A stretch of DNA of 5,509 nt from Fidelibacterota bacterium (GTDB lineage Bacteria > Pseudomonadota > Alphaproteobacteria > Rhodospirillales > Rhodospirillaceae), in the NCBI GenBank assembly GCA_947473445.1, contig CANJEU010000168.1, forward strand, positions 1 through 5,509, given 5' to 3'. Below are positions 1 to 5,509 of the stretch, one piece after another. A model generated the notes under the pieces. It ran no database searches, was not told the DNA's origin, and saw only the letters and a program-made list of their open reading frames with translations. Position numbers and translations under genes: made by a program. Positions within the stretch are counted from its first letter, which is position 1. Each line of letters begins with the position of its first letter.

Positions 1-870
1 CCTTGCGCGACTTTTCGCGCTTCTTCTTTTCCTTCTCGCTCAGCACTTCTATTTCCGGCGGCGGCTCGACCGGCGCGGCGACAGCAACTGGCATGGGTGG
101 CGGCGGGATATAAACAGGTTCCGGCTCGGGCTCCGGATCGCCGCGCAGCATCTTTAGCTCATCGCGTGCGCGCGCGGCGGCGGCTTCCGCGAGTGCTGCG
201 GGCTGTTTGGGGCGTAGGCGCGGAGCGATCGCTGCGGCAATTGCCTGAGGTGAGTCCGCAGGCTTCTCGGCGGTCTTCCCCGATTGTTGCCACAGGTAAG
301 AGATCATCCGGTGCAGCGGCAGCTTCGAGCGGAACAGCGACATGAAGAAGAAGAGGAAGAACACCGCGTAAGAGGACGTGATGATCGTGTTCGACATCGC
401 CGGGCTGATCGGAAGGCCCGCCTCAATCGAGCGTCGCAGACCCCAGGAAAGCACGACGGTCGAGAGCGTCGCCGCGACTAGGCTGAAGGCTGCCGCGACG
501 ACGCCTTGCATCAGGTATTGGCGCACGTTTACCCCTGGTCGAAGCACGGGGCGTCGCTGCTTGCCTGTTGTGGCCGTGGCAGGAGCGGGACGCTGCGTCG
601 CGGCGGCGCTGCCGCCCACGCGCTTTATCTGCTTTGCTGCTTCGCGCCGTTCACGCGCTTTCGGGCTGATGTAGGCGGTGATCAGTTCAGCTTCGTCGAT
701 TTCGGGGAAGTACGTCTCGGCGATGACTTTTTTCTCGGAAGGCCGGTGGTGAATTCGGTGTTGCGGGCGTCCATGATGGCCGCCTTGCGCTGATCGCTGC
801 CGTAACGGGCATGGATGGTCCATCGCCCGTGGTCGAGCACGTAGACCTCGAATTGGGTGATGGCCAACAT
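1..870 (-). CDS. Hypothetical two-segment membrane protein, partial, reading frame broken by a -1 shift
   Basis: I do not recognise a named family with confidence. From an ATG at 870 the first frame reads a protein-like segment containing FEVYVLDHGRWTIHARYG and ends at a TGA (684-682) after 62 residues. The sensible sequence continues in the -1 frame, starting near the A-run at 728-733 with VIAETYFPEIDEAELITAYI, and stays open to base 1. Joined at the A-run, at least 290 residues lie in the window: a small soluble N-terminal domain (about 1-75), an Ala/Pro/Arg linker (about 75-115), two hydrophobic helices (about 119-143 and 161-180), then a low-complexity tail with PEPEPEP, a polyproline stretch and a Lys/Glu cluster at the window edge. 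This predicts an inner-membrane protein with both ends on the same side. The short N-terminal domain resembles small alphaproteobacterial domains of unknown function, from memory only. The Shine-Dalgarno is weak (GGAA about 15 bases upstream). The rpmE terminator upstream implies its own promoter within 871-990; I found no convincing one. It could be a pseudogene, a frameshift-expressed gene or an assembly error. Confidence 0.72.
727..733 (-). other. A_AAA_AAG slippery heptamer at the frame change
   Basis: On the minus strand the bases are A AAA AAG, phased to the upstream frame as AGA-AAA-AAG. This is the X_XXY_YYZ arrangement best known from E. coli dnaX. A one-base backward slip gives AAA-AAA-GTC and joins the upstream frame (GLPRKK) to the protein-like downstream frame (VIAETYFPE). 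The zero frame would otherwise stop at 684-682. I see no strong Shine-Dalgarno just upstream and only a weak CUUC/GAAG pairing downstream (691-710), so the usual stimulators are not evident. One extra A in the run would also restore a single frame, so transcriptional slippage, a real deletion or a sequencing error fit equally. Confidence 0.5.
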
Positions 871-990
871 TCTTGCTAGGTTCCGCTATCTGGCGTGATC
901 AAATCCCCCGACCTATCTCCCCGCCGCTCCTAATAACGCAGTGCGACCGTAAAGGTTGCGGTTGGGCCTTTAAGTGCAACAGCTTAGCAC

Positions 991-1025
991 AAAAAAAGCC
1001 GTACCGGCGGACCGGTACGGCTTTT
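991..1025 (-). terminator. Rho-independent terminator of rpmE
   Basis: A perfect 10-bp stem (GCCGTACCGG paired with CCGGTACGGC, 998-1007 and 1012-1021) closes a 4-base loop and is extended by four A-T pairs. On the minus strand it is followed by seven U residues (complement of 991-997). It lies 43 bases past the rpmE stop codon. On the plus strand only four T residues follow the stem, so the main direction is leftward. It separates rpmE from the membrane-protein gene downstream. Confidence 0.92.
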
Positions 1026-1068
1026 CGAATTTGTCGGCTCAACGGCGCGAAGGTCGCGCCCTTGGCTC

Positions 1069-1296
1069 TTAGTCTTTCTTTGTGCCGAACGCCTTGAAGC
1101 GCTTGTTGAATTTCGCCAGCTGGCCGCCCGATTCCATCAGACGGTGCACGCCCGTCCACGCCGGGTGGGTCTTCGGGTCGATTTCCAAACGCAGGGTATC
1201 GCCCGCTTTGCCGTAGGTGCTGCGGGTCATGTACTCGCTACCATCGGTCATAACGACCTTAATGTCGTGGTAGTCGGGGTGGATATCCTTCTTCAT
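1069..1296 (-). CDS. rpmE: 50S ribosomal protein L31 (zinc-independent type)
   Basis: This encodes a 75-residue component of the large ribosomal subunit, which in bacteria sits at the central protuberance and helps bridge the subunits. The start MKKDIHPDYH and the end GGQLAKFNKRFKAFGTKKD are the conserved ends of L31. The four cysteines that bind zinc in the C+ form are absent: the first pair is replaced by VMTDG and the second by IDPKTHPAWTG. It is therefore the C-minus, zinc-independent form common in Alphaproteobacteria, slightly longer than the approximately 70-residue E. coli protein. The ATG at 1294-1296 is chosen because the family motif begins there and AGAGG (1303-1307) lies 6 bases upstream; the open frame extends to 1455 but that extra sequence is not L31-like. 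It is transcribed alone, divergent from the MipA-family gene, and ends at the terminator at 991-1025. Confidence 0.97.
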   Translation of the reverse strand: MKKDIHPDYHDIKVVMTDGSEYMTRSTYGKAGDTLRLEIDPKTHPAWTGVHRLMESGGQLAKFNKRFKAFGTKKD

Positions 1297-1334
1297 CGGA
1301 AGCCTCTGTAACCCAAGTATGCCGGAAAGGCGGC

Positions 1335-1363
1335 TGTATATCGCCTTCGCCCCTGGGCCGCAA
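1335..1363 (-). promoter_or_regulatory. Candidate sigma70-type promoter for rpmE
   Basis: Reading the minus strand, TTGCGG (1363-1358) is followed after exactly 17 bases by TATACA (1340-1335). The -35 keeps the TTG core and the -10 matches four of six consensus positions. Transcription would begin around 1328, leaving a leader of about 30 bases with the AGAGG ribosome site. This is the best-spaced pair in the 178-base divergent gap, but it was assigned by eye only. Confidence 0.42.
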
Positions 1364-1380
1364 GGGCTGGAACGAAGGTG

Positions 1381-1437
1381 TTTCACAGTATTTCGCGCGT
1401 CTCTGTTGCCCTTTAAGTCGCGGATGGCTATGTGAAA
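1381..1437. repeat. Inverted repeat TTTCACA / TGTGAAA upstream of the MipA-family gene
   Basis: TTTCACA at 1381-1387 and TGTGAAA at 1431-1437 are a perfect 7-base inverted pair with 43 bases between them, in the gap between rpmE and the divergent MipA-family gene. The right arm ends 37 bases before the MipA ATG. The arms could be two half-sites for a regulator, but the distance is large and a pair this short can arise by chance. I see no clear plus-strand promoter; TTGCCC (1406-1411) with a TATGTG 17 bases later is a poor match. Confidence 0.2.
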
Positions 1438-1474
1438 TCGCGTTCTTAGAAGCATTCAAAGAGAATTGACCGTT

Positions 1475-2305
1475 ATGAAGACTTTTTGGGCTGGAGCCCT
1501 CCTGGCGCTCGTGACCGGTATCTGCGGACCCGCCGCCGCGCAGCCCTCCCAAGAAGCCCAATGGACCATGCGGGTTGGCGCCGGCGCACTCATTGCGCCC
1601 GCTTTTGTTGGTTCAAAAACATATCAGGTCAGCGCCGTTCCCGCCCTTCGCCTCGCTTATGGCGATCGCTTCTTTGCCTCGGTGGAAGAAGGGCTCGGCT
1701 ACGCGCTCGTCAGTACGTCGGCCTGGAGCGCCGGCCCTGTTGTGCGCGTGGCGTTCGGGCGCGACGAAGACGGATCTTCCCCGTTTCGCATCGGCGGTCG
1801 CCGCGAAACGGCGCTGATTGGCCTTGGTGATGTGCCGACGACGGCCGAGGCAGGCGGCTTCGTGCGCTATCGTTGGGAAAGCTGGAGCGCGAGCGCAGAA
1901 CTGCGTCACGGCATCGGCGGCCATGACGGGCTCGTCGGCAACCTGTCTGCATCTCACGTCTGGCGCTTCTCATCGCCCTTCACCGGCGGTCGCGGTCCCG
2001 GCATCATAAGCCTCGGTCCTCGCGTGAGCTTCGCCAGCCAAGCGTATAACTCGGCCTACTTCGGCATCGATCCCAGCCAGTCCTTACGTAGCGGCCTTCG
2101 CAGCTATTCGCCTGAGGGCGGCCTCGTCTCCTTCGGCGCGGGCGGGGTCGTGGTCGTTCCGGTCGCCCCGCGCACCTCGGTGACATTGCTCTTCGGGTAC
2201 GACCGGCTGGCCGCTGCGGCGGCGCGCTCGCCCCTCATCCGCGAGCGTGGCAGCCGAAATCAGGCGGTTGTCGGCCTATTCGCCACTTATGAGTTTGAAT
2301 TATAA
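1475..2305 (+). CDS. MipA/OmpV family outer-membrane protein
   Basis: This is a 276-residue predicted outer-membrane beta-barrel of the MipA/OmpV family. MipA of E. coli is a scaffold between the lytic transglycosylase MltA and PBP1B; other members are porin-like or antigens, so the exact role here is not established. Residues 1-22 form a signal peptide (MKTFWAG, a hydrophobic core, then GPAAA) with likely cleavage at AAA|Q. Family marks are RVGAGALIAPAFVGSKTY (33-50), YGDRFFAS followed by GLGYAL (62-78), YFGIDPSQSLRSGLRSYSPE (195-214), and SPLIRERGSRNQAVVGLFATY (252-272, split here as SPLIRERGSR then NQAVVGLFATY) just before the C-terminus. Amphipathic strands alternate throughout. A TTG at 1466 would add three residues, but ATG at 1475 is preferred because the purine-rich AAAGAGAA (about 1458-1465) is then correctly spaced and the signal peptide starts normally. 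It ends in FEL rather than the usual terminal aromatic residue. It is divergent from rpmE and 120 bases ahead of the helicase. Confidence 0.93.
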   Translation: MKTFWAGALLALVTGICGPAAAQPSQEAQWTMRVGAGALIAPAFVGSKTYQVSAVPALRLAYGDRFFASVEEGLGYALVSTSAWSAGPVVRVAFGRDEDGSSPFRIGGRRETALIGLGDVPTTAEAGGFVRYRWESWSASAELRHGIGGHDGLVGNLSASHVWRFSSPFTGGRGPGIISLGPRVSFASQAYNSAYFGIDPSQSLRSGLRSYSPEGGLVSFGAGGVVVVPVAPRTSVTLLFGYDRLAAAAARSPLIRERGSRNQAVVGLFATYEFEL

Positions 2306-2341
2306 GGAATAAGGCGCGCACACCTGCGTCCCGACAAACGA

Positions 2342-2375
2342 GGTGGTAGCGTCCGGCGACCTGGACTATACCACC
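2342..2375 (+). other. Imperfect hairpin in the MipA-helicase gap
   Basis: GGTGGTA (2342-2348) pairs perfectly with TACCACC (2369-2375). After a symmetrical 2x2 internal loop (GC against TA), GTCC (2351-2354) pairs with GGAC (2363-2366) around an 8-base loop. It is not followed by a U-tract on either strand, so it is not a standard terminator. It lies 51 bases before the helicase TTG and could sit in the helicase leader or in the tail of the upstream mRNA. Its function is unknown. Confidence 0.4.
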
Positions 2376-2384
2376 CCCATATTT

Positions 2385-2403
2385 GCGGGCATTTGCCTGC
2401 CTT
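2385..2403 (+). terminator. Weak hairpin, possible terminator of the MipA-family gene
   Basis: GCGGGC (2385-2390) and GCCTGC (2395-2400) form a 6-bp stem with one G-U pair and a 4-base ATTT loop, followed by CTTTCTCCTC rather than a true U-run. It could be a weak terminator about 80 bases past the MipA stop, or part of the helicase leader with the hairpin just upstream. It ends 14 bases before the helicase ribosome-binding site. Confidence 0.25.
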
Positions 2404-2413
2404 TCTCCTCCCA

Positions 2414-2428
2414 TAAGGTTGTCTCTTG
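2414..2428 (+). promoter_or_regulatory. Ribosome-binding site that fixes a TTG start for the helicase
   Basis: TAAGG (2414-2418) sits 7 bases before TTG at 2426-2428. The first in-frame ATG encodes Met111, well past the Q motif and Walker A, so it cannot be the start. The residues directly after the TTG (AFPPTSPLLARAL) fit the N-terminus of related helicases. Confidence 0.75.
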
Positions 2429-4444
2429 GCATTTCCCCCGACCAGTCCATTGCTCGCGCGCGCGCTCACCGAGCGCGACTATAACGAGCCCACCGAAGTT
2501 CAATCGGCGGTCCTGACTCCCGAAGCCGCCGGGCGCGACCTGCTGGTCTCTGCGCAGACCGGTTCTGGCAAGACGGTCGCGTTCGGTCTCGCGATTGCGG
2601 CCGACTTCCTCGAGGACGACAAGCCCCTCGAGCGTTCGCCCGATCCCCTCGCGCTGATCGTTGCCCCGACGCGCGAACTTGCGTTGCAGGTCCAGCGTGA
2701 GCTTGAGTGGCTCTATGCGCATACCGGCGCGAAAATCGTTGCCTGCGTCGGCGGAATGGATCCGCGCGCGGAACGTCGCGAGCTGAATTTCGGCTGCCAC
2801 TTTGTCGTGGGCACGCCCGGCCGTCTGCGTGATCACCTTGAGCGCGGCTCGCTGCGCGTTGGTGCGCTTAAGGCCGTGGTGCTCGACGAAGCCGACGAAA
2901 TGCTCGACCTGGGCTTCCGCGAAGACCTTCAGTTCATTCTCGAAGCCACGCCGAAAGAACGCCGCACGCTATTATTCTCGGCGACGCTCCCGCCCGATAT
3001 CGTCAATCTCGCCAAACGCTATCAGAACGACGCGTTTCGCATCAAAGCGGCCGGCGCCGCCCGCGCCCATGCCGACATCGAATATCGCGCCATGCGCATT
3101 GCCGCGCAGGACGGCGTGCATGCGATCGTCAATATCGTCCGCTTCATTGATTCACCTGCGACGCTCGTGTTCTGCAATACGCGCGACCACGTCCGCCACC
3201 TTCACGCCGCGATGGTTGAACGCGGGTTCTCGGCCGTCTCGCTTTCCGGCGAGTTCAGTCAGGAAGAACGCAATCACGCGCTGCAGGCCCTGCGCGATGG
3301 CCGCGCGCGCATTTGCGTCGCCACCGACGTTGCCGCGCGCGGCATCGACTTGCCCAATCTGAACCTCGTGATTCACGCCGATCTTCCCAACGACGCCGAA
3401 ACGCTGCAGCACCGCAGCGGCCGTACCGGGCGCGCTGGCCGTAAGGGCGTCAGTATTCTCCTCGTAACCCCGCCCCATCATCGCAAAGCTGAACGCTTGC
3501 TCGGGACCGCCCAAATCAAAGCGTCGTGGGTCAATCCGCCGACGCCCGATGCTATTCGCAAGATCGACAACGAACGTTTGCTTGAAGGCGTGCTCACCGC
3601 CGAAGCCGGCGACGCTGAAGATTTCGCGCTGGGCAAAAAACTGCTCACCGAACGTTCACCGGAGGATATAGCCGCCGCATTGGTGCGCATTTACCGCTCG
3701 CGACTGCCCGCGCCGGAAGATCTTATGGACACCGGTATGCCCGGTCCGCGCGAGCCGCGCAGCGGCCTTGCCGAAGCCGTGTGGTTCCGTCTCAACGTCG
3801 GCCGCGAGCGCAAGGCCGATCCCAAGTGGCTGATCCCCGAGATTTGCCGCCAGGGCGACATCACCAAGCGCGAGATCGGCGCGATCCGTATTTTCGACGA
3901 AGAAACCAAGTTCGAGATTGAAGCCGTCGCCGCGGAAAAGTTCGCCAAGCGCGTCGCCAAGCTCAGCAAGGGCGATATCCAAATTACGCCGACCGATCCG
4001 CCCATAGGCGGCGGTCACGTGCGCCGTCCCCCGCCGAAAGATTTTGGCGGTAAGAAACATTGGAAGCCCAAGCGCGAAGACGGTGATGCCGCGGGCGAAA
4101 AGCCGCGGTGGGCCGGAAAGCCGAAGCCGCACGGCGGCGAACGTTCAGGCGAAAAACCGCACTGGGCCGGTAAGCCAAAGTCTCACGAGTCTTCCGGCGA
4201 CAAGCCGCATTGGGCCGGCAAGAAGGCCCACGGTGGCGAGTCCAAGGGCGACAAGCCCCACTGGGCGGGCAAGCCGAAGTCGCACGGTAGTGAACGCTCA
4301 AGCGAAAAACCGCACTGGGCCGGCAAGCCCAAGTCCCAGGGCGGCGAACCTGCGGGCGAAAAAGCACACGGCAAACCGGCGTTCAGCAAGAAGCCCGAAG
4401 GCTTCCGTCAGAAGATGAAGAAGAAGTACAAGCGCGAGGGCTGA
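2426..4444 (+). CDS. DEAD-box ATP-dependent RNA helicase with DbpA-type RNA-binding domain
   Basis: This is a 672-residue enzyme that uses ATP to open short RNA duplexes; the DbpA/DeaD group acts in 50S assembly and cold adaptation, which is the inferred role. Motifs in order: Q motif with Gln26; motif I AQTGSGKT (43-50); Ia PTRELAL (81-87); Ib TPGR (130-133); II DEAD (154-157); III SAT (185-187); IV LVFCNTR (247-253); V ATDVAARGID (299-308); VI HRSGRTGRAGR (329-339). All catalytic residues are intact. Residues about 454-520 (WFRLNVGRERKADPKWLIPE onward) match the DbpA-like RNA-recognition fold that in DbpA binds 23S rRNA; whether that specificity holds here is unknown. From about 535 the tail is disordered, basic and repetitive, ending in KKKYKREG. 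The start is TTG. It may have its own promoter, or read through from the MipA-family gene 120 bases upstream; no clear promoter was found. The product should be cytoplasmic. Confidence 0.96.
   Translation: MAFPPTSPLLARALTERDYNEPTEVQSAVLTPEAAGRDLLVSAQTGSGKTVAFGLAIAADFLEDDKPLERSPDPLALIVAPTRELALQVQRELEWLYAHTGAKIVACVGGMDPRAERRELNFGCHFVVGTPGRLRDHLERGSLRVGALKAVVLDEADEMLDLGFREDLQFILEATPKERRTLLFSATLPPDIVNLAKRYQNDAFRIKAAGAARAHADIEYRAMRIAAQDGVHAIVNIVRFIDSPATLVFCNTRDHVRHLHAAMVERGFSAVSLSGEFSQEERNHALQALRDGRARICVATDVAARGIDLPNLNLVIHADLPNDAETLQHRSGRTGRAGRKGVSILLVTPPHHRKAERLLGTAQIKASWVNPPTPDAIRKIDNERLLEGVLTAEAGDAEDFALGKKLLTERSPEDIAAALVRIYRSRLPAPEDLMDTGMPGPREPRSGLAEAVWFRLNVGRERKADPKWLIPEICRQGDITKREIGAIRIFDEETKFEIEAVAAEKFAKRVAKLSKGDIQITPTDPPIGGGHVRRPPPKDFGGKKHWKPKREDGDAAGEKPRWAGKPKPHGGERSGEKPHWAGKPKSHESSGDKPHWAGKKAHGGESKGDKPHWAGKPKSHGSERSSEKPHWAGKPKSQGGEPAGEKAHGKPAFSKKPEGFRQKMKKKYKREG
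4094..4354 (+). repeat. Five tandem (G/S)(E/D)KPxWAGK protein repeats in the helicase tail
   Basis: Helicase residues 557-643 hold five imperfect units of 16-18 residues, beginning GEKPRWAGK, GEKPHWAGK, GDKPHWAGK, GDKPHWAGK and SEKPHWAGK; a sixth, decayed unit starts GEKAHGKP at 644. Each Trp-Ala-Gly-Lys core is followed by a Lys/Ser/His/Gly/Glu linker such as PKSHGGERS. The DNA copies differ at many synonymous sites (AAA/AAG, CCG/CCC, CAC/CAT, GCC/GCG, GGT/GGC/GGA), so this is a maintained protein repeat and not a recent DNA duplication. The units are positively charged and probably disordered, which suits non-specific RNA contact. Confidence 0.88.
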
Positions 4445-4458
4445 TCGCCCCCGCGCTT
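4430..4458. terminator. Shared hairpin terminator between the convergent helicase and amidase genes
   Basis: AAGCGCG (4430-4436) pairs with CGCGCTT (4452-4458), and GGGC (4438-4441) with GCCC (4447-4450), giving 11 pairs with a single A-C mismatch around a 5-base loop. The helicase TGA (4442-4444) lies in the loop. Only 20 bases separate the two stop codons. The flanks are only moderately T-rich (TTCTCTGACTACTT to the right; TTGTACTTCTTCTTC on the minus strand), so it is a strong hairpin with poor U-tracts and may work in both directions. Confidence 0.6.
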
Positions 4459-4464
4459 CTCTGA

Positions 4465-5509
4465 CTACTTCTTGCCGGTCACGACAGGCGACGGACGACG
4501 CGGCGGGGCAGCTTTTTCAAAGCCGAGCCCAAGCGAGAGGATATAAGCCTCCGACCACGCCGGTCCGATGATGGACAATCCCACCGGAAGCCCCTCGACG
4601 TAGCCCATCGGCACCGTCAGGTGCGGATAGCCCGCCACCGCCGGCAGCGTTGTCGATGCGCCACTGAAGTTATCGCCGTTCACCGTATCGATCATCCAGG
4701 CCGGCCCCGTCGTCGGAGCCACCAGCGCGGTGATGTTATTGTCGGCGAGCATCTTGTCGATGCCTTCTTCGCGCGCGCGACGTCCCGTCGCTTCCCGGTT
4801 CTTGATGTAGGCGGCGTCCGTCAGGTCCGCCATCTCCTGCGCTTTTTCGAAATTGTCCTGCCCGAAGTGGACGAGTTCGCGCGGCTCACTCTTGTTGAAC
4901 GCAATGATGTCGGCGAGCGTGCGGTGTTTCACCGCAGCCGGCGTGGTGGCGAGGTAGGCATTGAGATCGGCTTTGAGTTCGGCCAGCAGCAGCGGGAACT
5001 CATGTTCTTCAATCGGGCCGAATTCGAATTCGTTGATGTCGATGATCTCGGCGCCCTGCGCCTTAAGAACGCCGAGCGCGGTTTCGAATACCGCCAGGGT
5101 CTGCGGCGTATAACCCTTAAGGAATCGCATCGCGCCCAGACGCGCGCCCTTCAGCGCATTGGGGTCGAGCGCCTTAACATAATCCGTACGGCGCGCATCG
5201 GCGTCCTTGGTCGCGGGGTCAGCCGCGTCGGACCCGGCGATCACGGTCAGGATCGCTGCGGCGTCCGTGACGTTCAGGGTCATCGGTCCGGCCGTATCTT
5301 GCACGTGGCTGATGGGCACGACGCCGGTCCGCGACACGAGGCCAACCGTCGGCTTCAAGCCGACAATACCGTTGACCGCTGCGGGGCAGGTGATCGAACC
5401 GTCTGTTTCGGTCCCGATGGCCGCAGGCGCGAATCCCGCCGCGACCGCGCTGCCCGAGCCTGAGCTCGACCCGCAGGCGCTGCGTTCGGGCGCATACGGA
5501 TTGCGCGCG
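4465..5509 (-). CDS. Amidase-signature family enzyme, peptide-amidase-like, C-terminal part
   Basis: The 347 C-terminal residues of an amidase-signature hydrolase lie here; the frame is open through the right edge, so the start is missing. The family cleaves amide bonds with a Ser-cisSer-Lys triad. CGSSSGSG (5475-5452) carries the cis-serine at 5469-5467. GTETDGSI carries the nucleophilic serine at 5397-5395, exactly 24 residues later, as in FAAH (Ser217/Ser241). The lysine should be upstream, outside the window. GIVGLKPTVGLVSRTGVVPI and SHVQDTAGPMT follow, and near the end LPVGLSIIGPAWSEAY. This wording is closest to bacterial peptide amidases and related amidases (substrate not determinable) rather than GatA, whose genes have another context. 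The tail ends PPRRPSPVVTGKK. The first start-like codon inside the window (TTG at 5358) lies within the conserved core and is not a real start. It converges on the helicase. Whether it is exported cannot be judged without the N-terminus. Confidence 0.93.
   Translation of the reverse strand, partial: ARNPYAPERSACGSSSGSGSAVAAGFAPAAIGTETDGSITCPAAVNGIVGLKPTVGLVSRTGVVPISHVQDTAGPMTLNVTDAAAILTVIAGSDAADPATKDADARRTDYVKALDPNALKGARLGAMRFLKGYTPQTLAVFETALGVLKAQGAEIIDINEFEFGPIEEHEFPLLLAELKADLNAYLATTPAAVKHRTLADIIAFNKSEPRELVHFGQDNFEKAQEMADLTDAAYIKNREATGRRAREEGIDKMLADNNITALVAPTTGPAWMIDTVNGDNFSGASTTLPAVAGYPHLTVPMGYVEGLPVGLSIIGPAWSEAYILSLGLGFEKAAPPRRPSPVVTGKK

Noticed and set aside
97..793. Several plus-strand open frames (97-345, 284-481, 378-674, 506-793)
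   Set aside because: All are opposite the minus-strand membrane protein, whose continuous frame with two hydrophobic helices is the better coding explanation; the plus-strand products are Arg/Ala-rich with no motif.
682..823. Alternative start at 823 in the downstream frame of the membrane-protein gene, which would avoid any frameshift
   Set aside because: The residues this would give between 823 and 742 are His/Arg/Pro-rich and unlike protein, while the other frame over the same bases reads a normal domain. No ribosome-binding site supports that ATG.
1297..1455. N-terminal extension of L31 from the open frame reaching 1455
   Set aside because: The conserved L31 N-terminus MKKDIHP begins at 1296 with a well-placed ribosome site, and the candidate promoter lies inside the supposed extension.
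1259..1561. 100-codon minus-strand open frame spanning the divergent region
   Set aside because: It overlaps rpmE, the intergenic promoter region and the MipA signal peptide, and its product shows no coherent composition or motif.
2302..2307. TATAAG at the MipA stop codon as a -10 box for the helicase
   Set aside because: No reasonable -35 hexamer lies 16-18 bases upstream.
2366..2836. 156-codon minus-strand open frame across the helicase start
   Set aside because: It overlaps the helicase Q motif and motifs I and Ia on the opposite strand, is Arg-rich, and has no family features.
4094..4354. Tandem DNA repeat as a possible CRISPR or recent satellite expansion
   Set aside because: The units are in frame, differ at many synonymous sites and lack identical repeats with unique spacers, so this is a protein-level repeat.
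4621..5463. 280-codon plus-strand open frame opposite the amidase
   Set aside because: The minus strand has unmistakable amidase-signature motifs. The plus-strand product is an Arg-rich shadow typical of GC-rich antisense frames and has no recognisable motif.

Overview
The window looks like chromosomal DNA of an alphaproteobacterium. It is GC-rich, carries a cysteine-free ribosomal protein L31 of the type found in that class, and encodes a MipA/OmpV outer-membrane barrel, a DEAD-box helicase with a DbpA-type RNA-binding domain and a lysine-rich tail, and a peptide-amidase-like enzyme. I cannot fix the order or genus. No tRNA, rRNA, CRISPR array, insertion sequence or integrase is visible, and the layout is that of an ordinary core region.

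Left part, minus strand (1-1296): rpmE (L31) is transcribed leftwards from a plausible promoter near 1335-1363 and ends at a textbook terminator (991-1025). Beyond it, on the same strand, lies a gene for a protein with a small soluble N-terminal domain, two membrane segments and a Pro/Glu/Lys-rich tail; it runs off the left edge. Its reading frame changes by -1 exactly at an A_AAA_AAG heptamer, the same slippery sequence and phase used for programmed frameshifting in Escherichia coli dnaX. This is the most interesting point in the window. It may be programmed frameshifting, transcriptional slippage, or a lost A (mutation or sequencing error) in a homopolymer.

Middle, plus strand (1475-4444): a MipA/OmpV-family outer-membrane protein is divergent from rpmE. 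It is followed, after a 120-base gap holding two hairpins, by a 672-residue DEAD-box RNA helicase that starts at a TTG codon. The helicase has all canonical motifs, a DbpA-like RNA-binding domain, and a basic tail with five copies of a (G/S)(E/D)KPxWAGK repeat. A strong hairpin spans the helicase stop codon and the 20-base convergent gap, and probably terminates transcription from both sides.

Right part, minus strand (4465-5509): the C-terminal 347 residues of an amidase-signature enzyme close to bacterial peptide amidases, with its start outside the window.

The genes do not form one obvious pathway. The helicase and L31 belong to RNA and ribosome metabolism; the MipA-like barrel, the two-segment membrane protein and the amidase are independent functions. 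Together with the strand changes, this suggests several separate transcription units rather than an operon.
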